Assembly: GCA_023392595.1 (NCBI GenBank)
Contig: JAEVYU010000055.1
Span: 47,183-111,182 of the forward strand
DNA: 64,000 nt
Origin: Bacillota bacterium
GTDB taxonomy: Bacteria > Bacillota > UBA4882 > UBA8346
Direction: 5' to 3'
Shown here in pieces: positions 33,374 through 43,236 of the stretch. The position numbers were made by a program, and so were the translations under genes. The notes under the pieces were generated by a model. That model had not been told where the DNA came from and ran no database searches. It saw nothing but the letters and a program-made list of their open reading frames with translations. Numbering within the stretch: the first letter of the stretch is position 1; every line of letters starts with the position of its first letter.

Positions 33374-33849
33374 ATGAAAACATTGTTTGACCCAACAAAC
33401 ATGGGAACAATGATCTTAAAGAACCGTTTCATTCGCGCGGCTACCGGTGATCGTTTCGCCGAGAACGGTCATATCACCCCGGCCGATTTTTTCGTTTACG
33501 AAAAGATGGCTGAAAGTGGCGTGGGAACGATCATTACCGGATACGCTTATGTTGCTGATCATCCCAATAGTCCTGGAATGTTTGGAATTTATTGCAATTG
33601 AGTAGTTCCGGTGTGGATGCTATCGAACTCAGCGGTCCCTGGTTTCATTATAAAGCAAAGGATGAATTTTATTTCAAAGAGTATGCCGCCCAAATTGCCG
33701 CCACAATAAAAGCTCCGGTTATTTTAATTGGGGGAAATAGAGATTATGAAGCAATGAGTGCAGTTTTGAATACGGCATCCATAGCTTATTTCGGCTTAAG
33801 TCGGCCATTTATCGCCGAACCCGATCTGGTGAAACGTTGGGTCGCTTAA
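33374..33849 (+). pseudogene. Old-yellow-enzyme reductase remnant with internal deletion
   Basis: The first 75 codons (MKTLFDPTNMGTMILKNRF onward) are the N-terminus of an NADH:flavin oxidoreductase. After a TGA at 33599, a different frame carries its C-terminal part (SSGVDAIELSG..., APVILIGGNRD, YFGLSRPFIAEPDLVKRW). About 160-200 central codons, which carry substrate- and FMN-binding residues, are missing and the frame is shifted. It cannot give a working enzyme, though the MerR promoter in front is intact and also serves the next gene. Confidence 0.85.
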
Positions 33850-33889
33850 GGTTTTTATTTATGGGTTGTTAATCAAAGGAGGAATTATC

Positions 33890-35044
33890 ATGTTATACCG
33901 AAAATTTGGAAAGACAGGTGAAATGGTTTCCATCTTGGGGTTTGGTTGTATGCGGCTGCCGATCCTGGGAAATGATCCTTCGCAGATTGATGAGGAAAAG
34001 GCGGTTAAGATGATTCGGCACGCCATTGATGAGGGCGTAAATTATCTGGACACGGCTTACCCCTATCATGGAACCGGCTTTGAACACGGTGGTTCCAGTG
34101 AACTTTTGGTAGCGAAAGCCTTGAAAGACGGATACCGTGAGCGGGTCCATTTGGCAACCAAGCTTCCCAGCTGGTTGATTAAAAGCCGGGCCGATATGGA
34201 GAAGTATCTGAATGAACAATTGGATCGCTTACAGACGAAGAGCATTGACTTTTATTTGGTGCACTCATTAAATAAGAGCGTTTGGCCTATATTAAAAGAA
34301 AACGGCATCGGTGAATTTTTAGATCAAGCCATCAAGGATGGGCGGATTAAATATGCCGGGTTTTCTTTCCATGATCAGGCCGGGCTTTTTAAAGAGATCG
34401 TCGACTATTATGACTGGTCATTCTGTCAAATCCAGTACAATTATCTGGATGAGAATTTTCAGGCCGGCAAGGAAGGATTGGAATATGCGGCGGGAAAAGG
34501 TTTGGGCATGGTTGTTATGGAACCGCTCCGTGGCGGTAATCTGGCGAATCTGCCTCGGGAAGCTCAAATGATCTTGGATCGGGCCGAGGTGAAGTGGACT
34601 CCGGCTGAATGGGGGTTGCGGTGGGTATGGGACCACCCGCAAGTTTCGGTGGTCTTAAGCGGGATGACCACCCTGGAGCAGGTGGAGGAAAATTTGAAAA
34701 TAGCCGGGCAGGCGCAAGCAAATTCTTTCACTGGGAAAGAGCTGGAGTTGATAACCCAGGTCAAAATGCTTTTTAACGAGCGGATCAAGGTGAATTGCAC
34801 GGCCTGTTCCTATTGTATGCCGTGTCCGGTCGGTATCAATATTCCTACCTGTTTTGCAAATTATAACGACTGCTACGTCTTTGACGCTAAAGAAGCAACG
34901 ACTCAAAGGTATCGGGGAGTTATTTCGAAGATAGCAGCACCTGCCTCTGAGTGTGTGGAGTGCGGCCGTTGTGAAAGTCATTGCCCGCAAGGTATTTCGA
35001 TTCGCGAGGAGTTAAAACGGGTCAAAGAGTTATTTGAAGACTAG
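33890..35044 (+). CDS. Aldo/keto reductase with C-terminal 4Fe-4S ferredoxin domain
   Basis: This 384-aa protein joins an aldo/keto reductase barrel (about 1-280; Asp and Tyr in YLDTAYPYHG, Lys in ATKLP, His in YLVHSLNK) to a ferredoxin-like tail with CTACSYCMPCPVGI and CVECGRCESHCPQGI. Such fusions are common in anaerobes and probably use ferredoxin electrons with NAD(P)H. The ATG at 33890 follows AAAGGAGG. It lies 40 nt after the reductase remnant and is probably under the same MerR promoter. Confidence 0.9.
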   Translation: MLYRKFGKTGEMVSILGFGCMRLPILGNDPSQIDEEKAVKMIRHAIDEGVNYLDTAYPYHGTGFEHGGSSELLVAKALKDGYRERVHLATKLPSWLIKSRADMEKYLNEQLDRLQTKSIDFYLVHSLNKSVWPILKENGIGEFLDQAIKDGRIKYAGFSFHDQAGLFKEIVDYYDWSFCQIQYNYLDENFQAGKEGLEYAAGKGLGMVVMEPLRGGNLANLPREAQMILDRAEVKWTPAEWGLRWVWDHPQVSVVLSGMTTLEQVEENLKIAGQAQANSFTGKELELITQVKMLFNERIKVNCTACSYCMPCPVGINIPTCFANYNDCYVFDAKEATTQRYRGVISKIAAPASECVECGRCESHCPQGISIREELKRVKELFED

Positions 35045-35106
35045 GCGGATATTCATAAGATTTTTTGCAGTATATTCATGACTGAAGAGTAAATTTAATT
35101 ATTCGA

Positions 35107-35143
35107 GGCATATTGAAAGCGTTCCTACATCAATATGCCTTTT
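35107..35143 (+). terminator. Intrinsic terminator after the aldo/keto reductase
   Basis: GGCATATTGA and TCAATATGCC form a perfect 10-bp stem over a 13-nt loop, followed by TTTT. Confidence 0.75.
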
Positions 35144-35223
35144 GTAAAGCAGGAACTTGAAGAAACTTAGCTAATTTAAGCGGGGAGATTTGGATAGCAA
35201 ACGGGTATGGGGAGAAAACAACG

Positions 35224-36516
35224 ATGAAAATATTATATTATGATTGCTTCTGTGGTATCAGTGGGGATATGAATTTAGGAGCGTTAGTGGATCTGGGCGT
35301 CGACAGCCGGTACCTAATCGGCGAACTTTCCAAATTGGGGCTGTCATCGGAATATGAAATCAAGATTCAAAAAGCTCAAAAAATGGGGATTTCCGGGACC
35401 AGGGTGGATGTCATTTTAAAGGCTGCTCAACACAGTCACGACCATGATGACCACGGGGAAACGGAACATCATCACCATCATCAAGAACATCACGGCCCTG
35501 TGGAAGCCGAGGAGCATCACGAACATCATCATCGTAACTTGCATGATATTGAAACAATCATTAATCGAAGCAGCTTGAGTCCTAAAGTAAAAAGCTCCAG
35601 TATGGATATGTTTATGAAAATAGCCCGGGCTGAAGCTAAAATTCACGGCAAACCTATCGAAGAAGTTCATTTCCATGAGGTCGGCGCTACCGATTCCATT
35701 GTTGATATGGTTGGAGCCGCTATCGCCCTTGACTATTTGGGTGTCGAAAAAATTATGGCTTCACCGGTTCAGGTTGGGGGAGGTTTTGTACAGTGCGCTC
35801 ACGGTTTATTCCCTGTTCCGGCGCCTGCCACAATGGAAATTTTACAGGGCGCCCCCATCAAGTCGGGACTGGTGCAGTTTGAAACCACCACACCGACGGG
35901 AGCGGCTATTTTGGCTTCCAATGTTGAAAAATTCACGAGTCAGATGAATTTTTCCGCCACCAATATTGGATATGGAATCGGCCATCGGGATTTGGAAGTC
36001 CCCAATGTCTTGCGGGTATATTTGGGCCTGGAGGCTTCAAAAGGGGAAGAGATCGAAACCCAATATATCCTGGAAACCAACATTGATGATATGAACCCTG
36101 AACTTTATAATTATGTTGAGGAAAGGTTGTTTGAAACAGGAGCGTTGGATGTTTTCCGAACCCCGATTATTATGAAAAAAGGAAGGTCTGCCATAAAGCT
36201 GAGTATACTGGTGAGTGCTGAGAAAACAGAGGCGGTTGAGAGCGCTCTTTTCCGGGAAACCACTTCCATTGGACTTCGTAAATACCAGGTGGGAAAAATT
36301 ATGCTGCAGCGGGAAACCGTCACTCTACCAAGCCAATACGGCAATATTCGGGTTAAAAAATCTTTTTATCAAGGGATGCCGATCAAATATAAGGCTGAGT
36401 ATGAGGATTGCCGAAAAGCTGCGCTGGAAAATCAGATTCCCATTCGTCAGGTTTACCGGGAAGTCGATCAAATCATGGAAAAACTCACAACGGAAAATAA
36501 CATAAAATCGGAATAA
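35224..36516 (+). CDS. larC: LarC, nickel insertion protein for the LarA cofactor
   Basis: LarC inserts nickel into pyridinium-3,5-bisthiocarboxylic acid mononucleotide, using CTP, to make the nickel-pincer cofactor. The 430-aa protein starts MKILYYDCFCGISGDM and shows HFHEVGATDSIVDMVGA and FETTTPTGAAIL. A His/Asp/Glu-rich insert (about residues 75-110) with more than a dozen His residues probably stores nickel. It is one continuous frame; in Lactobacillus plantarum larC1 and larC2 are joined by ribosomal frameshifting. The LarA homologue at 3.3 kb is a likely client. larB and larE are not in this window. Confidence 0.93.
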   Translation: MKILYYDCFCGISGDMNLGALVDLGVDSRYLIGELSKLGLSSEYEIKIQKAQKMGISGTRVDVILKAAQHSHDHDDHGETEHHHHHQEHHGPVEAEEHHEHHHRNLHDIETIINRSSLSPKVKSSSMDMFMKIARAEAKIHGKPIEEVHFHEVGATDSIVDMVGAAIALDYLGVEKIMASPVQVGGGFVQCAHGLFPVPAPATMEILQGAPIKSGLVQFETTTPTGAAILASNVEKFTSQMNFSATNIGYGIGHRDLEVPNVLRVYLGLEASKGEEIETQYILETNIDDMNPELYNYVEERLFETGALDVFRTPIIMKKGRSAIKLSILVSAEKTEAVESALFRETTSIGLRKYQVGKIMLQRETVTLPSQYGNIRVKKSFYQGMPIKYKAEYEDCRKAALENQIPIRQVYREVDQIMEKLTTENNIKSE

Positions 36517-36525
36517 ACCCAGAAG

Positions 36526-36771
36526 TTATTGATGGACTTTGCTTAGTACCCAAATGGCTTGCTTGGTATAAAAATAGACTTCGTAGGTAATATCCTCCAA
36601 TTTGAGGTCAAAGTAAAATTTCACGTATTGTCCTTCGGGGGCGGTACGTGTGGCTTTGACTTCAAAGCCCCGGTATTTTTGGCCTTGCCATGAAAATAGC
36701 AGAGGCATGATGGTTCCGTCCATCTGAAAGGCTGCCAGCATTCCAATTTGTTCGTTCACTACTTTGATCAT
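36526..36771 (-). CDS. Small conserved-looking hypothetical protein
   Basis: This 81-aa protein starts at the ATG 5 nt after GGAGG (36771), not at the longer frame's first ATG. It looks like a compact beta-rich domain (MLAAFQMDGTIMPLLFSWQGQKYR, then EVYFYTKQAIWVLSKVHQ). It has no signal peptide, membrane segment or known motif. It converges on larC. Function unknown. Confidence 0.6.
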   Translation of the reverse strand: MIKVVNEQIGMLAAFQMDGTIMPLLFSWQGQKYRGFEVKATRTAPEGQYVKFYFDLKLEDITYEVYFYTKQAIWVLSKVHQ

Positions 36772-37277
36772 CTTATCCTCCATTATTGCTTTTATACTAT
36801 AACATAGAGAGCAATAAACCGCAAACACTATCTAAAAAATACTTTCAACCCGGATACTTCGGCCCGTTTTGCGAGCCGCCGTCCGAACAGCCACCCCGGC
36901 GGAATATTCGCGCGCATTGATGCGCGACATCGTTGTCCCAGCAAAGCTGGGGTGGATGACCGTTATGTCTTTTACAGTTTTAACCCAAAAAGCTAAAATG
37001 TAAGGCGTTGCATAGCAATGTCGATTACAATGAAAAACTTGGAGGTGATTGTAAATATTTTACAGAATCTTGAATTTGAGTTCTGCGGTTTCGATAAGTA
37101 AAATAAAAATTAGACAAAATTCCCCCGTTGGAGTTTTAAGAGCAAAACTATTCTAAAACAGGCCAAGTAAGGCCTAAGATCAACATAAAAAGAGGGTGAT
37201 GATTAGAATTTAAAACAAATTCTGTTAGCGGAAGCGTTACATTTAATTCACGACAGAATCGAAAGGAGGAGTTTATA
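36772..37277. other. Intergenic stretch before the PL11 lyase
   Basis: No supported gene. Around 36890-36960 lie short palindromes (CGCGCATTGATGCGCG and CCCAGCAAAGCTGGG) that resemble decayed dispersed intergenic repeats. An AGGAGG site precedes the lyase start at the right end. Confidence 0.4.
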
Positions 37278-39119
37278 ATGAAAGAATTCCCCAAGATTTG
37301 GGCTTTCCTGATTGGATTGTTATGTTTAGCAGTTTTAAGCAATTCCACTGTAACACGGGCGGTAACAAGCCGTCAAATGGAGAAATTGGACCGCGGCGTG
37401 GTTGCCGTTAAGGTAAGTAGCGGTGTTTTTATCAGCTGGAGAATTTTGGGCACTGAAAGTTCAAGTGTAAGATATAACCTGTATCGGAATTCAAATTTGA
37501 TTGCTTCGAGTTTATCAGTAAGTAATTACCTGGATTCGGCCGGGACTACTAGTTCAACGTATTCTGTTACAGCGGTTGTAGACGGTACTGAGCAAACAAA
37601 ATCAATAGTAGTTAGCGTTTGGAACCAAAATTATCTCTCGATTCCTCTTCAGATCCCGGGTGGCGGTACCACTCCGGATGGAGTTTCCTATACATATAAT
37701 GCTAATGATTGCAGCGTTGGTGACCTTGACGGGGACCAACAATATGAAATCGTAGTTAAATGGGACCCTTCCAATTCCAAAGATAATTCCCAGTCCGGAT
37801 ATACCGGCGATGTATATCTTGATGCTTATGAAATGACGGGTACCCGTTTATGGAGGATTAATCTAGGCAAAAACATCCGCGCCGGCGCCCATTATACTCA
37901 ATTTACAGTCTATGACCTGGACGGGGACGGCAAAGCGGAATTAGCTTGTAAAATTGCCGACGGAACCATCGATGGAACCGGGGCGGTATTTGGAAATTCT
38001 TCGGCAGATTACCGTAATTCCAGCGGCTATATACTTTCTGGACCGGAATACCTTGGTATTTTCTCCGGCGCATCAGGAAGATTGTTGGAATACGTTAGTT
38101 ACCAGCCTCCCCGAGGTACTGTCAGTGACTGGGGCGATTCCTATGGAAACCGGGTTGACCGTTTTTTAGCATGCATAGCCTATCTTGACGGTCAAAGGCC
38201 GAGTCTGGTGATGTGCCGTGGTTACTATACCGGTACTGTTAACGGTACTACCAAAGGCCAAACTCGGGTGGTTGCCTGGGACTACCGGAATGGTGCGGTG
38301 ACAAGACGCTGGAGCTTTAGCGCCATTTATGGCGGGACAAACAGCGCTTATACAGGTCAAGGGAACCATAACCTGAGTGTCGGCGATGTTGATGGAGACG
38401 GCAGAGATGAAATCATATACGGAGCTTGCGCTATTGATGACAATGGTACCGGCCTTTATACAACGGGTAAAGGCCATGGAGATGCCATGCATTTCGGTGA
38501 TCTCAACCCGAACCGCTCTGGGCTGGAAGTGTGGCAATGTCATGAAGGCGGTAGTGGGGCAACCTTCCGGGATGCAAAAACCGGCTCAATCATCTTTACT
38601 TATGCCAATTCAAGCGACGTCGGGCGGGCTTGTGCAGCTGACCTGACTGCCAGTTACGCTGGAGAAGAAGTATGGGCTTCGGGATCTTCTTTGTATAGTT
38701 GCACGGGAACGGTTATCGGTAGCGCACCATCGTATACTAACTTTGCAATTTGGTGGGATGGCGATGAATTACGCGAACTTCTTGATGGCACTTCTATCTA
38801 CAAGTATGGCGGCAGTACTTTACTTACAGCCGATAATTGTTCTTCAAATAATGGTACTAAAGCTACGCCTTGTTTACAAGCGGATATTTTAGGCGACTGG
38901 AGGGAAGAAGTCATTTGGAGAACCTCGGATAATCAATATTTGCGCATTTATACGACAACTAATCCTACCAGTAGGAGGATTTACACTTTAATGCATGATC
39001 CCATATATCGGCTGGGTATTGCTTGGCAGAATACAGCATACAATCAACCTCCACATACCGGCTTTTTCCTGGGCAACAATATGTCGGCTCCACCCACACC
39101 GGACATCTATTACCCTTGA
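37278..39119 (+). CDS. Secreted rhamnogalacturonan lyase (PL11 family)
   Basis: This 613-aa protein resembles YesW/YesX-type rhamnogalacturonan lyases, which cut the pectin backbone by beta-elimination. It has a signal peptide (about 1-29), a short N-terminal beta domain (DRGVVAVKVSSGVFISWRILG) and an eight-bladed propeller with many calcium-binding D-x-D-G-D turns (GDLDGDQQYEI, YDLDGDGKAEL, GDVDGDGRDEI, DILGDWREEV). No anchor is seen, so it is exported freely. No other pectin genes are nearby. Confidence 0.93.
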   Translation: MKEFPKIWAFLIGLLCLAVLSNSTVTRAVTSRQMEKLDRGVVAVKVSSGVFISWRILGTESSSVRYNLYRNSNLIASSLSVSNYLDSAGTTSSTYSVTAVVDGTEQTKSIVVSVWNQNYLSIPLQIPGGGTTPDGVSYTYNANDCSVGDLDGDQQYEIVVKWDPSNSKDNSQSGYTGDVYLDAYEMTGTRLWRINLGKNIRAGAHYTQFTVYDLDGDGKAELACKIADGTIDGTGAVFGNSSADYRNSSGYILSGPEYLGIFSGASGRLLEYVSYQPPRGTVSDWGDSYGNRVDRFLACIAYLDGQRPSLVMCRGYYTGTVNGTTKGQTRVVAWDYRNGAVTRRWSFSAIYGGTNSAYTGQGNHNLSVGDVDGDGRDEIIYGACAIDDNGTGLYTTGKGHGDAMHFGDLNPNRSGLEVWQCHEGGSGATFRDAKTGSIIFTYANSSDVGRACAADLTASYAGEEVWASGSSLYSCTGTVIGSAPSYTNFAIWWDGDELRELLDGTSIYKYGGSTLLTADNCSSNNGTKATPCLQADILGDWREEVIWRTSDNQYLRIYTTTNPTSRRIYTLMHDPIYRLGIAWQNTAYNQPPHTGFFLGNNMSAPPTPDIYYP

Positions 39120-39201
39120 TTTATGAACTTAAGGAACTCGGTAGCGCGCAAGATGTGTTAACTGGAATATTGCGACAGGGCCAGGAGACAGAAGAAAATG
39201 G

Positions 39202-39291
39202 TTCATATTAGGCGAGACCTTGACGGTAGCCTTCATTTTGGGTGGCATATTGGTTCTTGGGGGAGTATATTTTGCAATGCGTTCTGCTTAG
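39202..39291 (+). pseudogene. C-terminal remnant of an EamA/DMT transporter
   Basis: An open stretch of 29 codons ending in TAG reads FILGETLTVAFILGGILV, then LGGVYFAMRSA, the typical last helix of an EamA-family transporter. Nothing upstream in this frame continues the protein: the PL11 lyase ends 80 nt before. It is a relic of a lost gene. Confidence 0.65.
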
Positions 39292-39316
39292 CATCAAGTT
39301 CGGAGTATTTTGCTTG

Positions 39317-40411
39317 TCAAATCTGTTTTTTTTGAACCCATGGCCGGGCCAAGAAACTCGCCAGTTTAACCACGTCGAAATGCTCAGTGTTAAATAACCT
39401 GTTTCCCAATGAAGTACTGAAGAATTTCACCATCCAGTCAAACTGGCGGTTGCTAAATCCTTCCCAGGCCCGGCGCAAAACTAATGAATTTTCATAGTTC
39501 CGGCGGAGCGGCTTGGTAAGTTCCGGATATTGATGGGTGCCGCAAATATCCAAGGCGCTATATATACCGGTCAGAATGGAAACGAATTGGCCAAAACCCA
39601 GATACGGTGTAATCGAACCAAAACAGTTACCCGTAAAATAGGTATTGCCGATCCGGGGGTAACGGCAAATCCCGATTTGATAATTGTTGATTTCAAAGTG
39701 TTCCAAAACTGTGAAGGACTGCTGTAATTCAGCCCCGACAGTTTTCATGAGATTTTCCAAGGACGTTTGATAATTTAGATTTTGCCGCTCCGGGTATTTC
39801 GGATACCATATTACGATATTGGCCTCTTTTTCGGATACCGGTACCAAATAGCCGTAACCATCGGGAATAATATGATTATCCATCCAGACCCGGACAGTAT
39901 TCCGGTTAAAATTGCCGCTGACATTATAACCAACCAAAGTTGACGCGTAATCAAGACGGAAATTGCCCAGTCTATCCGCATAATCGGCATCTCCGGGAGC
40001 CATTACAACGTGAGTGAAATCTTGGAGCAACTGTTCGTAAGTATACTCTGAATTGTAAATGATTTTACTTTGCACCTGTCGGGCTAATTGATTTTCAAAA
40101 GAATTCCGATCCCGGCCACGCAAATTACAAAACCCTAAATGACCGCGAATTTCGGCTTTTTGGCGTTCCGAATAAAGAACCAGGGTGTGAATATGGCTGA
40201 TGGGATGAAGATAGATGTTATATTGATCGCCTATATAAGCAATGGCATCCGGCGCCGGTTTATTTAAAATTGAAAGGAAGATTTCACAGTTGACGAAACG
40301 GTCTCCAACCCGGCTGCGTTTTTCAAAAATTGTTGGGATAATGCCGTTTTTTTCTAAAGTAATAGCGCATGCCAAGCCGGATAACCCGGCGCCCATTATT
40401 GCGACCTTCAT
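39317..40411 (-). CDS. FAD-dependent oxidoreductase (geranylgeranyl-reductase-like)
   Basis: This 364-aa protein starts with an FAD-binding Rossmann motif, MKVAIMGAGLSGLACA, followed by an E-K-R ribose-binding strand end. Its middle GDADYADRLG region and the PRIGNTYFTGNCFGSITPYLGFG segment (about 260-282) fit the geranylgeranyl reductase/halogenase-like group, where the latter contacts FAD. The substrate is unknown; isoprenoid or lipid reduction is possible. It is followed upstream by a small membrane protein on the same strand. Confidence 0.75.
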   Translation of the reverse strand: MKVAIMGAGLSGLACAITLEKNGIIPTIFEKRSRVGDRFVNCEIFLSILNKPAPDAIAYIGDQYNIYLHPISHIHTLVLYSERQKAEIRGHLGFCNLRGRDRNSFENQLARQVQSKIIYNSEYTYEQLLQDFTHVVMAPGDADYADRLGNFRLDYASTLVGYNVSGNFNRNTVRVWMDNHIIPDGYGYLVPVSEKEANIVIWYPKYPERQNLNYQTSLENLMKTVGAELQQSFTVLEHFEINNYQIGICRYPRIGNTYFTGNCFGSITPYLGFGQFVSILTGIYSALDICGTHQYPELTKPLRRNYENSLVLRRAWEGFSNRQFDWMVKFFSTSLGNRLFNTEHFDVVKLASFLARPWVQKKQI

Positions 40412-40438
40412 GGAAATCCCTCGCCAATAAATATTTAG

Positions 40439-40897
40439 TTATATCCGATTGTTTCCGGTTGCTTTTTGCCATTTGTCGATAAAATAAAAAGTTACGATTC
40501 CGAATATCAAATGATCGAATAAGGACATAAAACGGAACAAAGGTTCACCTGAATTAAGATGGATTGTCCCCAGATTGAGAATGACCCCCAGGCCGAAAAG
40601 CCAGACGGTAATCCCGATGGTGATACCTTTATACCACCAATATTCCAATCCGAAATGTTCTAAAAATAGAATTGCGGCGACGCCAATGGCTCCGCCGGTG
40701 GTGAGATCCGCCAGGAAACCGATGATATAACCCAGAGGTGAATAAATATTTTCCGGCTTTAAATGAGCAGAGGCCGCTAATTGGGCATAAAGGCAATGGA
40801 TGATTCCTAATTTGTAAAGGATAAAATTGGGTAAATCTTTGCAAAGGGTTCCAATTATTCCCGCCGCGGAACTTATCAGGACTTTGTCTTTGACCAA
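40439..40897 (-). CDS. Small integral membrane protein of unknown function
   Basis: This 152-aa protein has about four hydrophobic segments and resembles a group of Firmicute membrane proteins of unknown role. The start appears to be TTG at 40897 behind GGAAAG. It is upstream of the FAD-dependent oxidoreductase, 27 nt apart, so the two are probably co-transcribed and the pair may act on a membrane lipid. That is inference from position only. Confidence 0.65.
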   Translation of the reverse strand: MVKDKVLISSAAGIIGTLCKDLPNFILYKLGIIHCLYAQLAASAHLKPENIYSPLGYIIGFLADLTTGGAIGVAAILFLEHFGLEYWWYKGITIGITVWLFGLGVILNLGTIHLNSGEPLFRFMSLFDHLIFGIVTFYFIDKWQKATGNNRI

Positions 40898-41144
40898 CGC
40901 AACCGTTCTTTCCGAAGCTTGTTTTTAAGGCGACTCAAAATATATCAATTCAAGGGTAGTATGAACGGAGGAGGATAGGGATATACGAATTTCCGGCAAT
41001 ATCGAAAGGATACTTTATCCAAGTTTAATTGGCATGCATTATGCCTCCTTGACAAGAACACAATATCGATATAAAGTAATTTCATAGAATGCGTTCGGTG
41101 AATTTGTTCTATTTAAACTAGAATACCAAAGAGGGGGCTAAGCC

Positions 41145-43142
41145 ATGAAAGACAAGTATGCCAATTTGTTTGAAGAGACTTCAATCGGGAATTGTCATCT
41201 TAAAAATCGTTTCGCTATGGCGCCGATGGGTCCATTAGGACTGGGTGACGCCGAAGGCGGTTTCAATCAGCGGGGAATCGACTATTATGTTGAACGCGCC
41301 AAAGGCGGTACCGGACTGATTATTACCGGTGTGACCTTCGTTGATAATCGGATTGAGCAGCATGACATGCCAAATTGTCCCTGTTCCACCTATAACCCGG
41401 TTCATTTTATCCGGACCGCCCGGGAGATGACTGAAAAAATTCATGCTTATGATTCCAAGGTCATTTTGCAATTATCCGGGGGATTTGGCCGGGTGACCAT
41501 CCCAACCAATCTGGGTGACCATCCGCCGGTTGCGCCATCGCCTATTCCACACCGCTGGCTTGATAAGACATGCCGGGCGCTGACCAGGGAAGAAATCCGC
41601 GAGATCGTGTCCCAGTTTGGCAAGGGCGCTTTTAACGCTAAGAGAGCCGGTTTTGACGGAGTGCAAATCCATGCGGTGCATGAGGGATATTTAATCGATC
41701 AGTTTGCCATTGCATTATTTAATCAGCGAACCGATGAATACGGCGGCAGTCTTGAAAACCGGTTGCGATTCGCCCGTGAAATTGTTGATGAAATTAAGAA
41801 GGTCTGCGGAAAAGATTTTCCGGTAACCCTCCGGTATAGTGTTAAAAGTTTCATCAAAGACTGGCGGGTCGGCGGTTTGCCAGGTGAAGAGTTCGTTGAA
41901 AAAGGGAAAGATATTGAGGAGGGATTAGAGGCTGCCAAGTTATTGGTGCAGTATGGTTATGACGCCTTGGATGTGGATGTAGGATGTTATGACGCTTGGT
42001 GGTGGAATCATCCGCCGATGTATCAGGAAAAAGGGCTTTACATTCCCTATGCTAAAATGGTGAAAGATACCGTCAATATCCCGGTTATTTGCGCCGGGAG
42101 AATGGACAACCCGGAGATGGCTTCAAAAGCGGTTTTAGACGGTGCTTGTGATATTGTATCGTTAGGCCGGCCGCTACTGGCGGATCCCGACTATGTAAAT
42201 AAGCTTCAGTCCGGCCAGGCCGCTTCCATTCGTCCTTGTCTTTCCTGCCATGAAGGCTGCATGGGGCGGATTCAGGAATACTCAGCCCTCAATTGCGCCG
42301 TGAATCCCCAGGCCTGCCGTGAACGGTCGGAACGTCTTGTACCCACTCGCCAAAAGAAAAATGTCGCCATCATCGGCGGCGGTGTAGCAGGGTGTGAAGC
42401 GGCCCGGGTTTTGGCGTTACGCGGCCATGAGCCCGTGGTTTATGAAAAAACCGGCCGTCTTGGCGGTAATTTAATTCCCGGCGGTGTTCCATCATTTAAA
42501 GAAGATGACCATGCGCTGGTTGCCTGGTATGAACATGAATTGAAAGAACTCGGCGTTAAGGTCCATTTGAACTCGCCGATGGATATCGAGAAGCTTCATA
42601 AATCCAGGGCCGACGCAGTCATTGTGGCGACCGGATCAAAACCGAAATTATTGACTTTGGGTTCCGGCCCTGTCCACTCAGCTGTCGACGTTTTGCTCGG
42701 CCATGTCCAAACAGGTGGGGATGTGGCGATTATCGGCGGCGGACTGGTTGGTTGTGAACTGGCGCTTTGGCTGCGCGGCCAGGATAAAAATGTGACCATT
42801 ATTGAAGCTTTGCCGAAAATACTGGCTGTTAATGCGCCTTTATGCCATGCCAATAGCGACATGCTGGCCGCTATGATCCCCTTTAAGGGCATTCATATCG
42901 TGTCTTCAGCCAAAATAACAGGATATGATGGTAAGTTTGTTGATGTTCAAACAGCAGCCGATGGAACGCAAAAAGTAAAAGCCGATACTGTCATTGCGGC
43001 GATCGGTTATCTGCCCGAAAATGAGCTTTATGAGAAATTGCGTCCCGAGGTTTCTGAGCTATATCTGTTGGGCGATGCCAGGCGGGTTGCCAATATTATG
43101 TATGCTATCTGGGATGCTTATGAGGTAGCCAGCCGCATATAG
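41145..43142 (+). CDS. NADH:flavin oxidoreductase with FeS and FAD domains (2-enoate reductase type)
   Basis: This 665-aa enzyme of the old-yellow-enzyme/2,4-dienoyl-CoA reductase group reduces activated C=C bonds. It has an FMN barrel (about 1-350) with HAVHEGYLIDQF, a [4Fe-4S] Cys set CLSCHEGC and later LNCAVNP, and FAD- and NAD-binding Rossmann motifs AIIGGGVAGCEAAR and AIIGGGLVGCELA. It is related to enoate reductases FldZ and BaiCD. A TetR gene follows 94 nt downstream and may control it. Confidence 0.92.
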   Translation: MKDKYANLFEETSIGNCHLKNRFAMAPMGPLGLGDAEGGFNQRGIDYYVERAKGGTGLIITGVTFVDNRIEQHDMPNCPCSTYNPVHFIRTAREMTEKIHAYDSKVILQLSGGFGRVTIPTNLGDHPPVAPSPIPHRWLDKTCRALTREEIREIVSQFGKGAFNAKRAGFDGVQIHAVHEGYLIDQFAIALFNQRTDEYGGSLENRLRFAREIVDEIKKVCGKDFPVTLRYSVKSFIKDWRVGGLPGEEFVEKGKDIEEGLEAAKLLVQYGYDALDVDVGCYDAWWWNHPPMYQEKGLYIPYAKMVKDTVNIPVICAGRMDNPEMASKAVLDGACDIVSLGRPLLADPDYVNKLQSGQAASIRPCLSCHEGCMGRIQEYSALNCAVNPQACRERSERLVPTRQKKNVAIIGGGVAGCEAARVLALRGHEPVVYEKTGRLGGNLIPGGVPSFKEDDHALVAWYEHELKELGVKVHLNSPMDIEKLHKSRADAVIVATGSKPKLLTLGSGPVHSAVDVLLGHVQTGGDVAIIGGGLVGCELALWLRGQDKNVTIIEALPKILAVNAPLCHANSDMLAAMIPFKGIHIVSSAKITGYDGKFVDVQTAADGTQKVKADTVIAAIGYLPENELYEKLRPEVSELYLLGDARRVANIMYAIWDAYEVASRI

Positions 43143-43236
43143 AATGGAGAAAGAATCCGGGCTAAAATTCTTTACGATGACGGCGATTGATCTTTCTGGG
43201 TGTTATTTGATATAATGACCACCGTAAGGAGGTCCG

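Noticed and set aside
36890..36960. Insertion-sequence end
   Set aside because: There are small palindromes but no transposase, target duplication or matching end nearby.
37030..37101. 23-codon peptide (MKNLEVIV...) with a GGAGGTGA inside
   Set aside because: The GGAGG lies within the frame, not in front of it. Nothing supports translation.
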